Assembly: GCA_035772735.1 (NCBI GenBank)
Contig: JASDFA010000007.1
Span: 86,699,501 to 86,763,500, forward strand
Origin: Datura wrightii
Lineage: Eukaryota; Streptophyta; Magnoliopsida; Solanales; Solanaceae
Direction of reading: 5' to 3'
Length of the DNA stretch: 64,000 nt
The position numbers and the translations under genes were made by a program. The notes under the pieces are model-generated. The model searched no databases. It was given only the letters and a program-made list of their open reading frames with translations, and was not told the origin of the DNA. Shown piece after piece: positions 52,986 to 64,000 of this stretch (positions within the stretch are counted from its first letter, which is position 1; the number at the start of each line of letters is the position of its first letter).

Positions 52986-55445
52986 TGTAATACCCCAAAG
53001 GTACCTAAGACTAGACTCGCGATTGGAAATGTGATCAACAGAAGAAGTTATAAAATATGACTCATAACAACTCATGGTACGAGTCATGGGAAGGAGTAAT
53101 GAGTTGTGGAACTGCTCGTGGTCAGAATCTACAGAAGGAGGCCCTATGGTATGACCCGTTGGGTGATGTAATGGGTCATAGTTTGAAGTTTGTTTGTCTC
53201 TGAGGTACCAGGATTAGATGGTATGAGTCGTGATACGACTTTTTGTGGGGAACAATGAGTTGTGGTTAGTACTCGTGAGAACGTGCAGTGACAACGGATG
53301 GTCCAACGATCCATTGGAACATGTACCGACTCATGGTGTGGACCCGTGGTGGAAATTTCGGAAGCTTTACTTGTGAGTGTATGATGAAAACGAGAGGACA
53401 CAATAGGTTTTTGTGTCGAGTAACGACCCTTCCTATTGAGTCGTTGTTCGAAGGCCTGAGAACTGAAAACTTTTAAAGGATGTAACAGGAGATGTAACGA
53501 GTTGTTGGACCTTAGGATGACTCGTTGGTTGAGTCATGGCACCTGGTAGTATGACTCTTCTTGCGAAATTAGTAAGGGAATTTTTGTAATTTCTAAGCTC
53601 TTAAACCAAAAACTACGTCATTTTAAGCCCTGAAAGAAGTTTATTAAGGGAGTTTAACCTATTCTAATTCATTCAACTCCCATGCATGCAAGTTTAGAAG
53701 TTTCCCTTTGAAGATCAAGCTTGAAATTCGTTAATTCTTCCCCCAAATCTCTTCGGCATTCAAAGTCAAGTTTAGATTCAACTTACCCAGGTATGTAAGG
53801 CTATGAATGAGAGTTTCCTTTCACTCTCATTCCCATATCTCTCCCAATTTCATGAGGTCAAGTCTTAATTCAAGTTGATGACCTTATGGGGTTTTAACCC
53901 AATTTTATGAAATTCTCTATGATTTGTCTATGAGTAATTTCCTTCATGTTTCAAAGTATGTTTTAAGATTCATGGGCATATTTTATGCCTATTTTGATAA
54001 TAAACTCATGATTTTAGGTTTTAAAAAAATTATGCTCTATTATGCAAGTTTTATAAAAAATCAAGTTTATAATTCATGATTTCAAGTATGATGAGATATC
54101 TAGTATGAGTAAATGTTTACAAATTACCCATGTATGAATGTATGATTTTGACTTATGAAGTCTATTTCAAGTATGCATGATTTTAAGATTTTGGGCAAGC
54201 CCACATAAGTTAAGTGAGTTTTCACGATTTAGCTAAGACTAATAAGATCAGCTTATCATATGTTTTGGAATCAAGACTCCAACTACAACTTATGATACAT
54301 TTTGGAATTAAGACTCCCACTATAGCTGATGATATGTTTTGGAGTCAAGACTCCCCATGTTTATATTTTAGAGTATGCATGTGATTATAATTTCAGCTTC
54401 ACTGAAAAATAATTGGAGCACTCTGCATGTTTTTGGGAGCAGTGTATAGCACCGAGTAGGCTTGGGGTTCCAAGATTCTCCGATCTCATAACTATGCGCC
54501 AAGTTAGGTATATATATATTTGCGACCTCTCAAGAGAGTTTTCCCTGCCCACCAGAGGGCCTTCCACTTGATATCGATATCATGATAACGTCCTTAGCCC
54601 TGACAAGGTTTTGGATGGCTCTGCCCACTTGAGTGTGATAGTTGGGGCATCATGTAAGCTCTATCATGATGGTGTCAGTTATGATGAGTCTCCCATTGCT
54701 CCTCATGAGTTCAGTTATGCGTGTTCATGACTTATGCTATTATGTTTCATAGCCGGTTTGACCCAATGATCAGTTTATAAGCTTTTACTTATGATTTTAG
54801 TTATGGAAAGTAATATGATTTTTATCTTCATCTTTGGGTCATTCTATTCATATATGATATTCATCTTATGACTATACATGATACAGACTCTTATGTCAGC
54901 ATGCAGTCCTTACTCTCATGATCTTATGATCTATGTTTATATGCTTAATTTTTGTTGAGACTTACTCAGAATGTTTTACTTACCTTGCATACACAGTACA
55001 TTCCAAGTATTGACCACATACTCTATTTTGTATCATTTTGTGATACAGGTTCAGACGATCAGATTCAGTTTCACCGCTAGCTAGTTTCCCATAGTTTAGT
55101 TCAGTTTCCCATAATTTATGAGACCTCATCCTTAGAGGACCTTCAACTAGTGTTGAGTTATGTTATTTTTATTTTTATACTTTAGTGATCTAGTTGGGGA
55201 TGTTGTCACATTAGCTCTTCATACATGTTAGAGGCTTATCATACGATTTGTAGAATTTCAGCTTTGTCAGTGTTGACTCTATTATGATTGATATGTATCC
55301 ATAATTCCGATTATTCATGATTAATTTATCAGTTTCTACTCATTTATTCTCTTTAGCTGCTATGTTCATGCTATGGGTTGACTTGAAGCCATTCCTGGTT
55401 CTAGGTTCAGTGTATCGATCCGGGGTCTCAGCTCGGGTTGTGATA
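52986..55445 (+). repeat. E5 3' LTR
   Basis: Starts TGTAATACCCC, ends TTGTGATA (CA mutated to TA). Aligns with 35614-38024 with many differences. Variants of the ACGACTCGTGG motif in 53060-53540. Confidence 0.9.
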
Positions 55446-56825
55446 TGTTCCTTGATGAGTTGCTGAGGATTCCTCTTAAGTGGGATATTGACTTTGGGAT
55501 TGATATTATTCTTGGAACATAGCCTATTTCTGTTCCCGTATATAGAATGTCTCCAGTAGAGTTGAAGGACCTCCTTGATAAATGATTTATTCGACCGAGC
55601 ACTTTACCATGGGGTGTACCAATCCTATTTGTCCATAAGAAGGATGGGAACCTTGTAGCTGTGCTTTGATTATCTTTAGTTGAATAAGGTCATCGTAAGT
55701 AATAAATACCCACTACCGAGAATCGACGATTTATTTGATCAACTCCAAGGCACCAAGTATTTCTCCATGATTGACCTTAGATTAGGGTATCACCATTTAA
55801 GGGTTAGAGAAGAGGATATCGTGAAGAATGCTTTCAAGACTTGGCATGGGAACTATGAATTTCTTTTTATGTTCTTTGCATTAAACAATGCATCAACAAC
55901 TTTTATAGATCTCAGGAATAAAGTATTCAGGCCATAACTCAACCTATTTGTGATCGTGTTCATCGACGACATATTGGTGTATTTGAGGGATGAGGATGAA
56001 CATGCAAATCACCTCAGAATTGTGTTTCATACACTCAGAGATCACTAACTGTATGCTAAGTTCTCCAAGTGTGAGTTCTGGCTGAATTCAGTGGCTTTCT
56101 TAGGCCACGTGGTGTCAGGTGAAGGCATCAAAGTAGATCCTCAGAATATTAAGGTAGTAAAGGATTAGCCGAGACCCACGACTCCTTTAGAGATTAGGAG
56201 TTTCCTGGGTTTGGCAAGTTACTATTGGAGATTTAGGGAGGAATTTTCCTTTATATCCGCTCCATTGACCAGATTGACTCAGAAGAAGACTAGGTTTCAG
56301 TGGTCAGATGCTTATGAGAAGAGCTTTGAAGAGTTGAAGAGTAGGTAGACTACAACTCCAATGTTGGCTTTGCCGGAAGGAACCGATAGGTTCATATGTA
56401 TTATGACACTTCAGGGATTGGTCTAGGGTACATGTTAATGCAGAATAGGAAAGTCATAACCTATGCTTCCAAACAACTAAAGGTTTAGGAGAGAAACTAC
56501 CTAATGCATGATCAAGAACTGACCGCAGTGATCTTTACGGTAAAGATATGGCGTCATTACTTGTATGGTCCTTGTGGATAGTTTCACAGACCATAAGAGT
56601 CTTTAGTAAATCTTTAAGTAGAAGAAATTGAATCTCAGGCACCTAAGGTGGCTCGATTTGCTCAAGGTCTATGACATTGACCATCTTGTATCACTCGAAA
56701 AAGACTAATGTAGTAGCTTATGCTCTTAGCTGACGCTCCATAGGGAGTTTGGTTCATGTTGAAGGGAGAAAGAAGGAGATGGTTAGAGATGTTCACAAGT
56801 TGGAAAGCCTAAGATGGTGGTGCAA
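55446..56825 (+). pseudogene. E4 RT and RNase H (broken)
   Basis: Continues E4 after E5: FLDELLRIPLKWDIDFGID, RT words RPSTLPWGVPILFVHKKDG and KYPLPRIDDLFDQL, catalytic FIDDILVY near 55959, KCEFWLNSVAFLGHVV, then SFLGLASYYWRF and decayed RNase H (near 56380-56720). Stops and frameshifts throughout. Ends at a linker word (KEMVRDVHKLE) where E8 begins; integrase is not visible in the window. Confidence 0.82.
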
Positions 56826-57335
56826 TGTAACACCCTAAAAGTCTGCAAGATCAAACCCTAGACTTGAAGTAGAAAACCAGCAGGAAGTGAAAAGTTTTCT
56901 TGCAGAACGAGTCCTATGACAACTCGTTATAAGGGACCACCAGCCGTGGTTAGACTCATGGTGAGAAACCAGAAAATTTTCTTGACCCAAATGTCACGGG
57001 TCATGGGGTCATGTAACAACCAGTCATGTCCCTCCTCATGAGCGAGCAATCAAGAAACTTGTCAAGTTTTCCCAGAAGTAATGAGTCAAGTGACGACTTG
57101 GGATGACATGTAATGACTCACTATGTCCATTTGTGGTGTGAAGATCAGAGAATGGGAAAAATGCTCCAGCATGTAAAGACTGGTCACCACAAGTCGTGGT
57201 GAGAACCAATGACTCATGGTATGACCCGTGATAACTGGTCTGCAGATTTTAAGTACGAGTTTCCAAGGGTATTTTCGCATCTTCCTATTCTTTTAACTCC
57301 TAAATCATGTCATTTTGGATTTCCTAAGGGGGAAC
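56826..57335 (+). repeat. E8: start of another Tekay-like LTR, cut by E7
   Basis: Starts TGTAACACCCTAAAAGTC, resembling E1/E5 LTR starts, and carries variants of the ACGAGTCGTGG motif (56905-57235). The rest should lie beyond E7, outside the window. Could be an LTR of a full element or a solo LTR. Confidence 0.7.
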
Positions 57336-58764
57336 TGTTCGGTGCTTTGGTTAGGGGTTAAAAACCGACACGCAAGTGCACGTGGTCAAACAAGTAATAA
57401 AGTGGCTAAGTAAGCCAAGTATCGAACCAAGGAGACTCTGGATAAGTAAAAATTGCTCAAGTATACTATATTCTATCTTACTTCTATATATGCTGACAAC
57501 AACGTAACCAAAAGTTAAATAATTTTTGTTTATAAATTATATACTAAAACTATTAACAAATATCTACTTTGAATTGAAACTATGGATATGATCATGCCAA
57601 GGTTAAGAACAAGTAATGAACTTGATTATAATCACAATTTCGTTAATCTTCTCTTCCTGTTGCTAGCCAAGAACATTAGCCAAGAGATTAAAACTCTCGT
57701 ATTTAAAATCACTTAAGAATCATAAACCATCCGTCTACATTTCTGTGATCAAATGCAATTTATGACCTAGCAATACAATTCCGGTTCCTAAATTGACTAA
57801 TACGGCTTTCAAGTATATTTCTATCAGGAAAGCACATCAAAACTCAATTTTCCCAAATCAAGTTAAGAACAATATCCTATTAATTCACAACTTTCCAATT
57901 TCGTGCTCTCTCTAGTGAAATCGGACTTTTTAGATGTACATTAATGTCGGCCACACACCAATGCAGTAGAAACAAGAATTAATAGAACAACATGAACTAA
58001 GAAGATGAAAAACCATAAAATTCAATAATCAAAATTCATCACCATTGTTCATAACCTCAGCAAGGAAGAGACTTAGCCACTCATTTGTGGATTAATCATC
58101 CTAAAACAAGTGTTAATCATACAAACAATTGATTGAAAGAAGAAAGAAAGAGAGAAAAACCCTTAGCTTTTTCGTCCCTCAACTGCCTGTAACCGACGTC
58201 CTTGCTCCACCAAGTCTGAATTAATTAAAAATAAGCCTAAGTGTTCTATTTATACTAGTGGGAATTTTTCCCGGAATAACAAGCAACGTGTCACGGAGGG
58301 TAACGCGGAGCACTGCCTCCGTGACACGGCGTGGACGCAGACCCTTTCTGGAAATTTAGGGTCCAGGAATAAAGCCTCAATGTGGCATGACGTGCAACGC
58401 GGAGGCTTGCCTCCGTGCCACGGAGCTGTCCCAAGGCTCCACTGGAAATTTGCAAATTATTCACCCTCCAGGCAGTGTGCCTCCGCGATGGTAGCGTGAC
58501 ACGGCTCCATCGCGGAGCCCCTTTATATTGTGCAGTCCAATGCCTTTTTCGTGCTCGAATCCAAGTCCAACTCCGATATTGTTCCAAAATGCATTTTAGC
58601 TCCTCGAAATCACATTTTACCTACAAAACAATGTTAATCATGTTGGTTAGTATAAATTCACATTTTATTACCAATTACATGAAAATGTATACACATTGCA
58701 CAATAAACAAGGCGAAAATGATACGTTTGAGTATCACTTGGGCATATAAATCTGCCCAAGATCA
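57336..58764 (-). repeat. E7 3' LTR
   Basis: 1429 bp, reverse-strand start TGATCTTGGGCAG, end CACCGAACA. Clearly related to the E6 LTR with more differences. Hairpins at 58288-58327 and near 58385-58430 and 58480-58517. Confidence 0.9.
58247..58327 (-). promoter_or_regulatory. E7 LTR promoter hairpin and TATA box
   Basis: GTGTCACGGAGG (58288-58299) pairs with CCTCCGTGACAC (58316-58327); TATAAATA on the reverse strand at 58254-58247, 33 bp beyond. Confidence 0.8.
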
Positions 58765-58802
58765 CTTACCCCACACTTAAATCCTTGTTCGTCCTCGAAC
58801 AA
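58765..58802 (-). promoter_or_regulatory. E7 PPT and AGGA hairpin
   Basis: Reverse strand TTGTTCG-AGGA-CGAACAA (58802-58785), then AAGTGTGGGGTAAG to the LTR edge at 58764. Confidence 0.87.
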
Positions 58803-60705
58803 CAAATACACAATTCATGCAAATTACATCCCAACCTTCGCCACTATGGTGCGACAATTTACGCTACGGTCATACCGATCATTCAATATTGTAAATCATC
58901 AAGAAAACATGCATGGTCTTACAATGCAATGTCCTTTAATACATCAAGACTTCCTAGACTTTAAGAATCGACCCTCGATATCAGCAAACTCATGCAAATC
59001 AGCTAATCAAGATATCCGACACGAACACCAATTTTTCATCTAGCATGTGCCCTCACAACTCAAGAGAATCTTCCCCTTTTTGTTCATGTGACACACAAAC
59101 ATTCAAGTAGGGGCATGTAAAAATTAATTTCACTCTCTCTCCCAAAAGAATTCACATGCATCATGTCATGACCCATAGGCTTGCCCTTAGTGTATTGCTC
59201 CACTAATATAAAGAAATGCAATGTAAGATCAGGTAGGACTTTAATGGGTTGTAATGGAAGCTATGGAACTAGTATATATTGGATCAGCCAATAATAGTCA
59301 CTAGCATCCTTAAGCGCCTTTTCAACACATTCCCATCAACTCATGGACATTGTTTCTCTCTTTTCTTTTTTTTTCATCATCCATTTCATGTTGGTTTACT
59401 TTCGTATGGCCCATTTCACCAAACACACTTGACACGACAACAAAGGTTTTTCATGCACCTTCATTATCATTTAATTATAACAAGTGCACCCTCCACCTTT
59501 TTCTTTTCTTTCCTCACTCTGCTTTTCTTTTTCTTTCCACTCTTCTCACTCTTTGACACTTTGGGAAATTTTTTTCTGTTCTTCTTAAGAGCTTAAGAGT
59601 TTTGTATAGACTTTACGACTAATGAAAAGAAAGAATTAAGCTCAGTTTATACAATTTTGGACAAAAGAAAGAAAGAATTGGCTAAAGGCTCAACGGGCTG
59701 ACTAGGGTATACAATCACATAAAAAGGTAGTGTATGACAAGAAAAAAATAGAAACTCTCGGTTAAAACAAAGAAATGCCTACATCCTTTCCAACACTACA
59801 CCTCCTTCATTTCGTTTTGTACACACACCAGGCAAGTTCTAGACACTTCACAATAGCATGGAATAACAACACCTCGCTTCACACTTCATGCACATGCTCG
59901 ATTCAAGATGCATTCACAGACTCTTTAATTAGCCAATTACATGAATTCAAAGATTAAGCCTCAATCACACCGAATCGAATTCTACAACCTATGTAACTCA
60001 ACATATTTACAAAATTGCATGCTTCAATACGAATCACTTTTACATTTTGAATATCAGTTACAACACGCAACCATAATTTCACAACCATATAGTAACTACA
60101 TGTTCCGTGATGCAATCCACCAAAGAAAAAAAACTGAAAACAAATTAAAATCACTACTCCTACTGACTACATTTCCCTTAAGACGGTCCTCATCCATCCA
60201 TCATAGGGAACAGTCACTAACTATGACGTCGGTTCAATGGGACTATTCTCGGTAAAAGAACCGAAAACAAACTCCGAGAAACCCAAAAATAAAAATTGAA
60301 ATTTTTTTCAAACATCGATCATTTCGATGGAAAAAATATTTACAAAATATTTTAAATATGAACAAAATATTTTCGCAAAATTTAAAAATATCGATCATTT
60401 CGATAGAGAAAAAAAACATAAGAAAATATTTACAAATTTTTTTACAGACTTAGCTGGCAAACCACAACATTTCACAACACACATCATCAATTACCACAAA
60501 TATATACAGATACAAACCAGTTTGCACATCACAAACAAAGGGAAACATAAACATACAAAACAAAACAAAATAGAGGAAAAACATACAGCAAACCAGCCCA
60601 GCCCCAGCACCTAACTACTCCCCACCCCACACTTAAATCGAACACTGTCCCCAGTGTTCACAAAAATTTACAATCACACAAAATTTGGGTGGTGGAACTC
60701 CCTGA
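58803..60705 (-). other. E7 non-coding 3' tail
   Basis: Homologous to 48756-50653 of E6, opposite strand. Small ORFs here have no supported product. Confidence 0.8.
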
Positions 60706-61926
60706 TCAGTTGAAATATTCGACTTCTTCATCCGGTGCTGCTGCCTCATCGCCCATGTCCGAGTCACCTCCATCGTCGGTATCGGACTCCACATCGGAGT
60801 CCTCCCGATGTGTCTCCTCGTCCGTGGGGACATCATCGTCAGTGGGCTCTACAAAGGCTGGCCCCACTCAGCATAGAGCCCTGTCGTTTTTGCCAAATGG
60901 GTAATCCAGCTCGAGCTGCCATAATTCCTCCTCCGTGGCTGGTCTCCCACCAATCCGAAGCGGAAGCATTTGCATACCAAACATCCGTGCCATGTACTGG
61001 TCGTCACGAGCATGTCGCTCGCCAAGTGTCAGCACTGGCCCGTGTGTGGTGTCGGGGGCCTTAGTTTTGGTCACATCAAGGGCCCTCCGCTCCAACTGCG
61101 GGATGTAGTCCAAAGCCTCTTCCTTGACATCGAGGCCCCAAAGAAAGGTGGTGATAAGTCCGCCGAACCCATACCTGTGGCCCTGGTGTAGTCGGGCTCT
61201 CTTCATGGCGGATATGATGACCGCCCCAACATTAATCTCAAGCCCTTTCATCAGGGCATACACCAGGCAGACACGGTCCCGGGTCACATCAGTTATGTGC
61301 ACCCCTGGAATTAGGCACGAACAGACTATCTTCAGCCATATTCTGGCCTCCCTGTTCATTTGAGAATACAACAGAGTCTGGTGGTAACCCCTCTCTTTAT
61401 GTCTGCTCCATCTGGCTGTGGATCGAGCCCCATACAATGTGCGTCTGATATCGGCATATGGTGGGGTGATGTTCAGCTGGCGGAGAACGTGGGCGTCTAT
61501 GTCCCACGCTCCAATGATGGCATTCAATTGCTGGGGTTCTAGAGTGACAATCTGCCCTCTGATTTTTATTGTGTGGCTTCTGATTGCCGGGTTCCAATTT
61601 GCATAGAACTCCCAGACTAGATGAAGGTTGCATTCCTTGGGCTCCTGAAATATGAAGCTGAGCCCAGCTACCTCGATCCTTTGCACTATGCGGGGGAACT
61701 CCTGTGCTAGTAGTTCCCGTGCAATATGCTCCTCGGGGAAGTATTTGTTTTCCTTGTGTTTGGTGTACCACTTTTTCCCTTCATCGATTACCCACCTCGT
61801 TCCGTATTGGCGGCGTTGGCCGCACGGAATTGCTGGTGCAGCTGGGACTGCTGTGCCCAGTCTAAGTCGTTTTCTCCCGATGCCTGAAGTAGATGCACCC
61901 TTACCCTTATCCTGCCTACTTGCCAT
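60706..61926 (-). pseudogene. E7 ORF3 (one in-frame stop)
   Basis: Same protein as E6 ORF3, from ATG at 61926 (MASRQDKGKG). Reads clean to residue 352, where a TGA (60870-60868) replaces the AAG of E6, then continues in frame with the acidic tail to a stop at 60706. The stop removes the acidic end only. Product as for E6 ORF3: unknown role, Transposase_32-like region. Confidence 0.78.
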
Positions 61927-61931
61927 TGTAC

Positions 61932-62636
61932 CTGTCAACACAAATGAACAAGCAAATTGTCAAGCTAAATGCATGTTAACTTCGGCTAAGGTCGGGTTAA
62001 GCTAAGTTTACCCCACACTTAGTCCTTACCTACGGTTACGATACTACGACAAGGATCACTTTATTTGCACCCAAAAACAAACAACTATACCATTTATGCT
62101 TAGTGCGTTCGCAAAGAAAAATTCGACAGTATAACTTTTAGCGTACTACTCAGACTTCATACAGCTAATCCCAATCCTACCATCACTAGCATTTCAACCA
62201 TCGCACTTAGCAAAGAGAACAACAAAAAAAAAATAACAACAAAACTTTTATATACATATGAACCTATATAATCAACCCAATTTGAACAATTTTCACATTT
62301 TCCCAAAAACCCGAGAATTCATCGTCTATTACATTCAAACAATATTTACAACGACTTATCTCAATTCACAAGCACACCCCGGCATATAATTCACCAATTT
62401 ACCAAGTTACCCATTTCGATTTCAACAACCAAGCCCTAGAATTGAATTTCACAATCAAATTCGAATCATTCACGCAATCGACAAGTTCAAACGCTCATTA
62501 CAACATTCCGAACATTTATCAATCAAAGAATAACTCAATTTCATGCTAAATTTCTACTTAGGGTGATTTATCTCACCTCCCATGCTCAAATTCGACTAAA
62601 ATCAACAAAAACTTGAGAGAGAATAGGAAAACATAC
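61932..62636 (-). other. Likely intron in the E7 ORF3 leader
   Basis: Donor GAG|GTATGTTTTC (intron from 62636) and acceptor TTGACAG (to 61932), 705 bases, matching the E6 pair at 46820-47529. Confidence 0.5.
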
Positions 62637-62761
62637 CTCGTAGTTGAAAAACCGAAGAAAACTCGATAATTTCTTTGCTTAATACCGTGGCACGTTGATG
62701 GGAGAGGGAAATTTGGGTGTTTGGTCGCAGAGAAGTGAGAAAATGAGGGAAAAGGGAATAA

Positions 62762-62973
62762 AATCGGGGTTTAAAATGAAGGGAAACACACGGGTCACCC
62801 GGCAACCCGGTGTGACCCATCACAGAATATAGGGCAACGTGTCACGGAGTGCCTCGCGGTGCACTGCCTCCGTGACACGGAGCCATCGCGATGGCTCACT
62901 GGAATTTTTAAAAATTCCAAATTAAACCTCAACGTGTCATGGAGGGTAACGCGGAGGTCCTCCTCCGTGACAC
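62762..62973 (-). promoter_or_regulatory. Internal promoter-like block ahead of E7 ORF3
   Basis: Inverted repeats with arms 62839-62849/62868-62878 and 62934-62945/62962-62973 (one arm with C to T), a perfect palindrome AGCCATCGCGATGGCT (62881-62896), the GGGTCAC/GTGACCC hairpin (62792-62818) and an AT-rich TATA-like word near 62770. Same order as E6 46484-46684. Confidence 0.5.
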
Positions 62974-63231
62974 GGAGCCATCGCCCCAGCTCACTGTCTC
63001 TTCATTTTATTCATTTTTTCATACCTTGCCTTTTCCTTCACGATTCCGTGCACATTTTTCTCCATTTGACCTGCCAATCACCTCACTAAACAAAATTGGT
63101 TAGATTAATAGATTTCACTACTAAAATGAAAAATACTAACTAAAACGAAAAATTTGTACTAAATCAAGAAAAAGAAAATTAAAATAAAATCTAATTACAC
63201 TTTACAAAATAAAAGAAGAAAATATATTTTT

Positions 63232-63279
63232 CACGGGTTGCCTCCCGTGCAGCGCCTGGTTTACCGTCGCGGCTCGACG
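63232..63279 (-). promoter_or_regulatory. E7 double hairpin after gag-protease
   Basis: Reverse strand: hairpin 1 CGTCG-AGCCG-CGACG (63279-63265, perfect), linker GTAAACCAGGCGCTG, hairpin 2 CACGGG-AGGCAA-CCCGTG (63249-63232, perfect). Confidence 0.8.
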
Positions 63280-63289
63280 TCCTTTATGC

Positions 63290-64000
63290 TCAATTGTCCA
63301 CTAGGGTGATGGACGATTTCTCACGATCATTGTCCTCCCCCCAGTAGTGCTCACCCTTATCTGGTGGTCTTCCCATTAACTCTCGGGAATCATTTATTTG
63401 TTTAGCATTCCCATGATCAATTACATTGATCACCGAGAGTTCTTCATTCACCATCGGGAGCTTGGGTGCTTTGTACACATCGAACACCTCTACCTTGTCA
63501 TGTGCTCGCATTGTAAGTTGACCCGCAGCTACGTCAATTAAAGCTTTCCTGGTTGCCAAAAAAGGTCATCCCAAAATAAATGGGACTTCAGCATCTGGTT
63601 CAAAATCCAGAACAATAAAATCTACCGGAAAAATAAGGGATCCCACTTGCACAAGCACATCCTCAACAATGCCATCCGGCCTAGCTAAGGATCTGTCTGC
63701 TAACTGCAAGATTACGGTTGTAGGTCTAGGACTCCCCAGACCTAACTTTCTGAATACCGAAGATGGCATCAGATTTATGCTCGCCCCCAAGTCACACAAT
63801 CCACGAGCTCGGATACTCTGCCCAATAGTAAGCTGGATAGTAAAACTTCCAGGGTCTTTTAGCTTCGTGGGCAGTCTATTTTGGATTCGGAAAGTGCAAT
63901 GCTCCGTCAAAGCTACCGTGGCATACTCAGTCAAACGACTTTTGTTGGCCACGATGTCTTTAATATATTTGGCATATTTTGGCACTCCCTGCAAGACATC
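63290..64000 (-). pseudogene. E7 Gag-protease, C-terminal part (one in-frame stop, cut by window edge)
   Basis: Homologous to the last 236 codons or so of E6 gag-protease. Protease active site DLGAS is present. In the conserved word ILGRPFLAT the Arg codon is TGA (63568-63566), consistent with CGA to TGA at a CpG. The frame then continues to its natural end (SSITLVDN) at 63290. No RT follows. Confidence 0.88.

Larger units (their letters stand above)
35614..55445 (+). mobile_element. E5: degenerate Tekay/Del-like element carrying E6
   Basis: LTRs 35614-38024 (2411 bp) and 52986-55445 (2460 bp), clearly diverged from each other; target duplication TGTTC at 35609-35613 and 55446-55450. The internal region has gag, PR, RT and part of RNase H, then E6, then the RNase H end and a chromodomain-like tail. 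The integrase core is missing. Related to E1/S1 by LTR start (TGTAATACCCC) and palindrome motifs. Confidence 0.92.
57336..64000 (-). mobile_element. E7: Athila-like non-autonomous element of the E6 family (partial)
   Basis: 3' LTR 57336-58764, tail, ORF3, internal hairpins, double hairpin and the end of gag-protease, same order as E6; the 5' part is past the window edge. Left target duplication would be ggaac (57331-57335). Two in-frame stops mark it as older than E6. Confidence 0.92.

Noticed and set aside
1..64000. CRISPR array, operon, tRNA or rRNA genes, host protein-coding gene
   Set aside because: Repeats are LTRs and palindromes, not regularly spaced spacers; tRNA-like words are primer binding sites only; every sizeable coding match is a retrotransposon domain.

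Overview
The window is plant nuclear repeat DNA made of nested Ty3/Gypsy LTR retrotransposons. I see no host gene, tRNA, rRNA or CRISPR array. Family types (chromodomain-tailed Tekay/Del-like elements primed by initiator-Met tRNA, and Athila-like elements primed by tRNA-Asp) point to a eudicot with a large genome; Solanaceae is my guess from general resemblance only. Names E0-E8 and S1 are labels used here.

Left half. An old Athila-like relative E0 (1-1304 and 23650 to about 25676, + strand) is split by E1 (1305-23649, - strand, Tekay-like, degenerate gag-pol). E1 carries a solo LTR S1 inside its integrase (4913-7226, 5-bp target duplication GAAGT). E1 also carries element E2 inside its own 5' LTR (13095-23506, + strand, duplication AAAAY). 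E2 is the best preserved autonomous-type element: 2.58-kb LTRs differing at roughly 60 positions by eye, a 1148-codon gag-PR-RT-RNase H frame, and a 493-codon integrase-chromodomain frame one base overlapping.

Right half. A decayed Tekay-like element E4 (from about 25752, + strand) is split three times. E3 (28107-34000, - strand, exact duplication GCAGC) is a small non-autonomous Athila-like element. E5 (35614-55445, + strand, duplication TGTTC) is a degenerate Tekay-like element carrying E6. An LTR fragment E8 (56826-57335) is itself entered by E7 (57336 to the window end, - strand). E6 (42162-52113 plus a duplicated 1.08-kb tail from 41084) and E7 are one non-autonomous Athila-like family: gag-protease, no RT or integrase, then a separate downstream ORF.

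How it works together. The Athila-like copies have gag and protease but no polymerase, so they must have moved using enzymes in trans; E6 has LTRs only about 0.6 percent different, so this was recent. The most interesting signals are non-coding: (1) a hairpin with loop AGGA 17-22 nt before the 3' LTR in all three lineages, with stems that change but keep pairing; (2) GTGTCACGGAG inverted repeats at fixed distance upstream of the TATA box in LTRs of two otherwise unrelated lineages, reused inside E6/E7 ahead of the downstream ORF; (3) a two-hairpin element just after gag-protease with covarying stems; (4) an in-register GGGTTTT slippery heptamer joining the two E2 frames. E2 also lacks the integrase catalytic Glu and an RNase H catalytic Asp.
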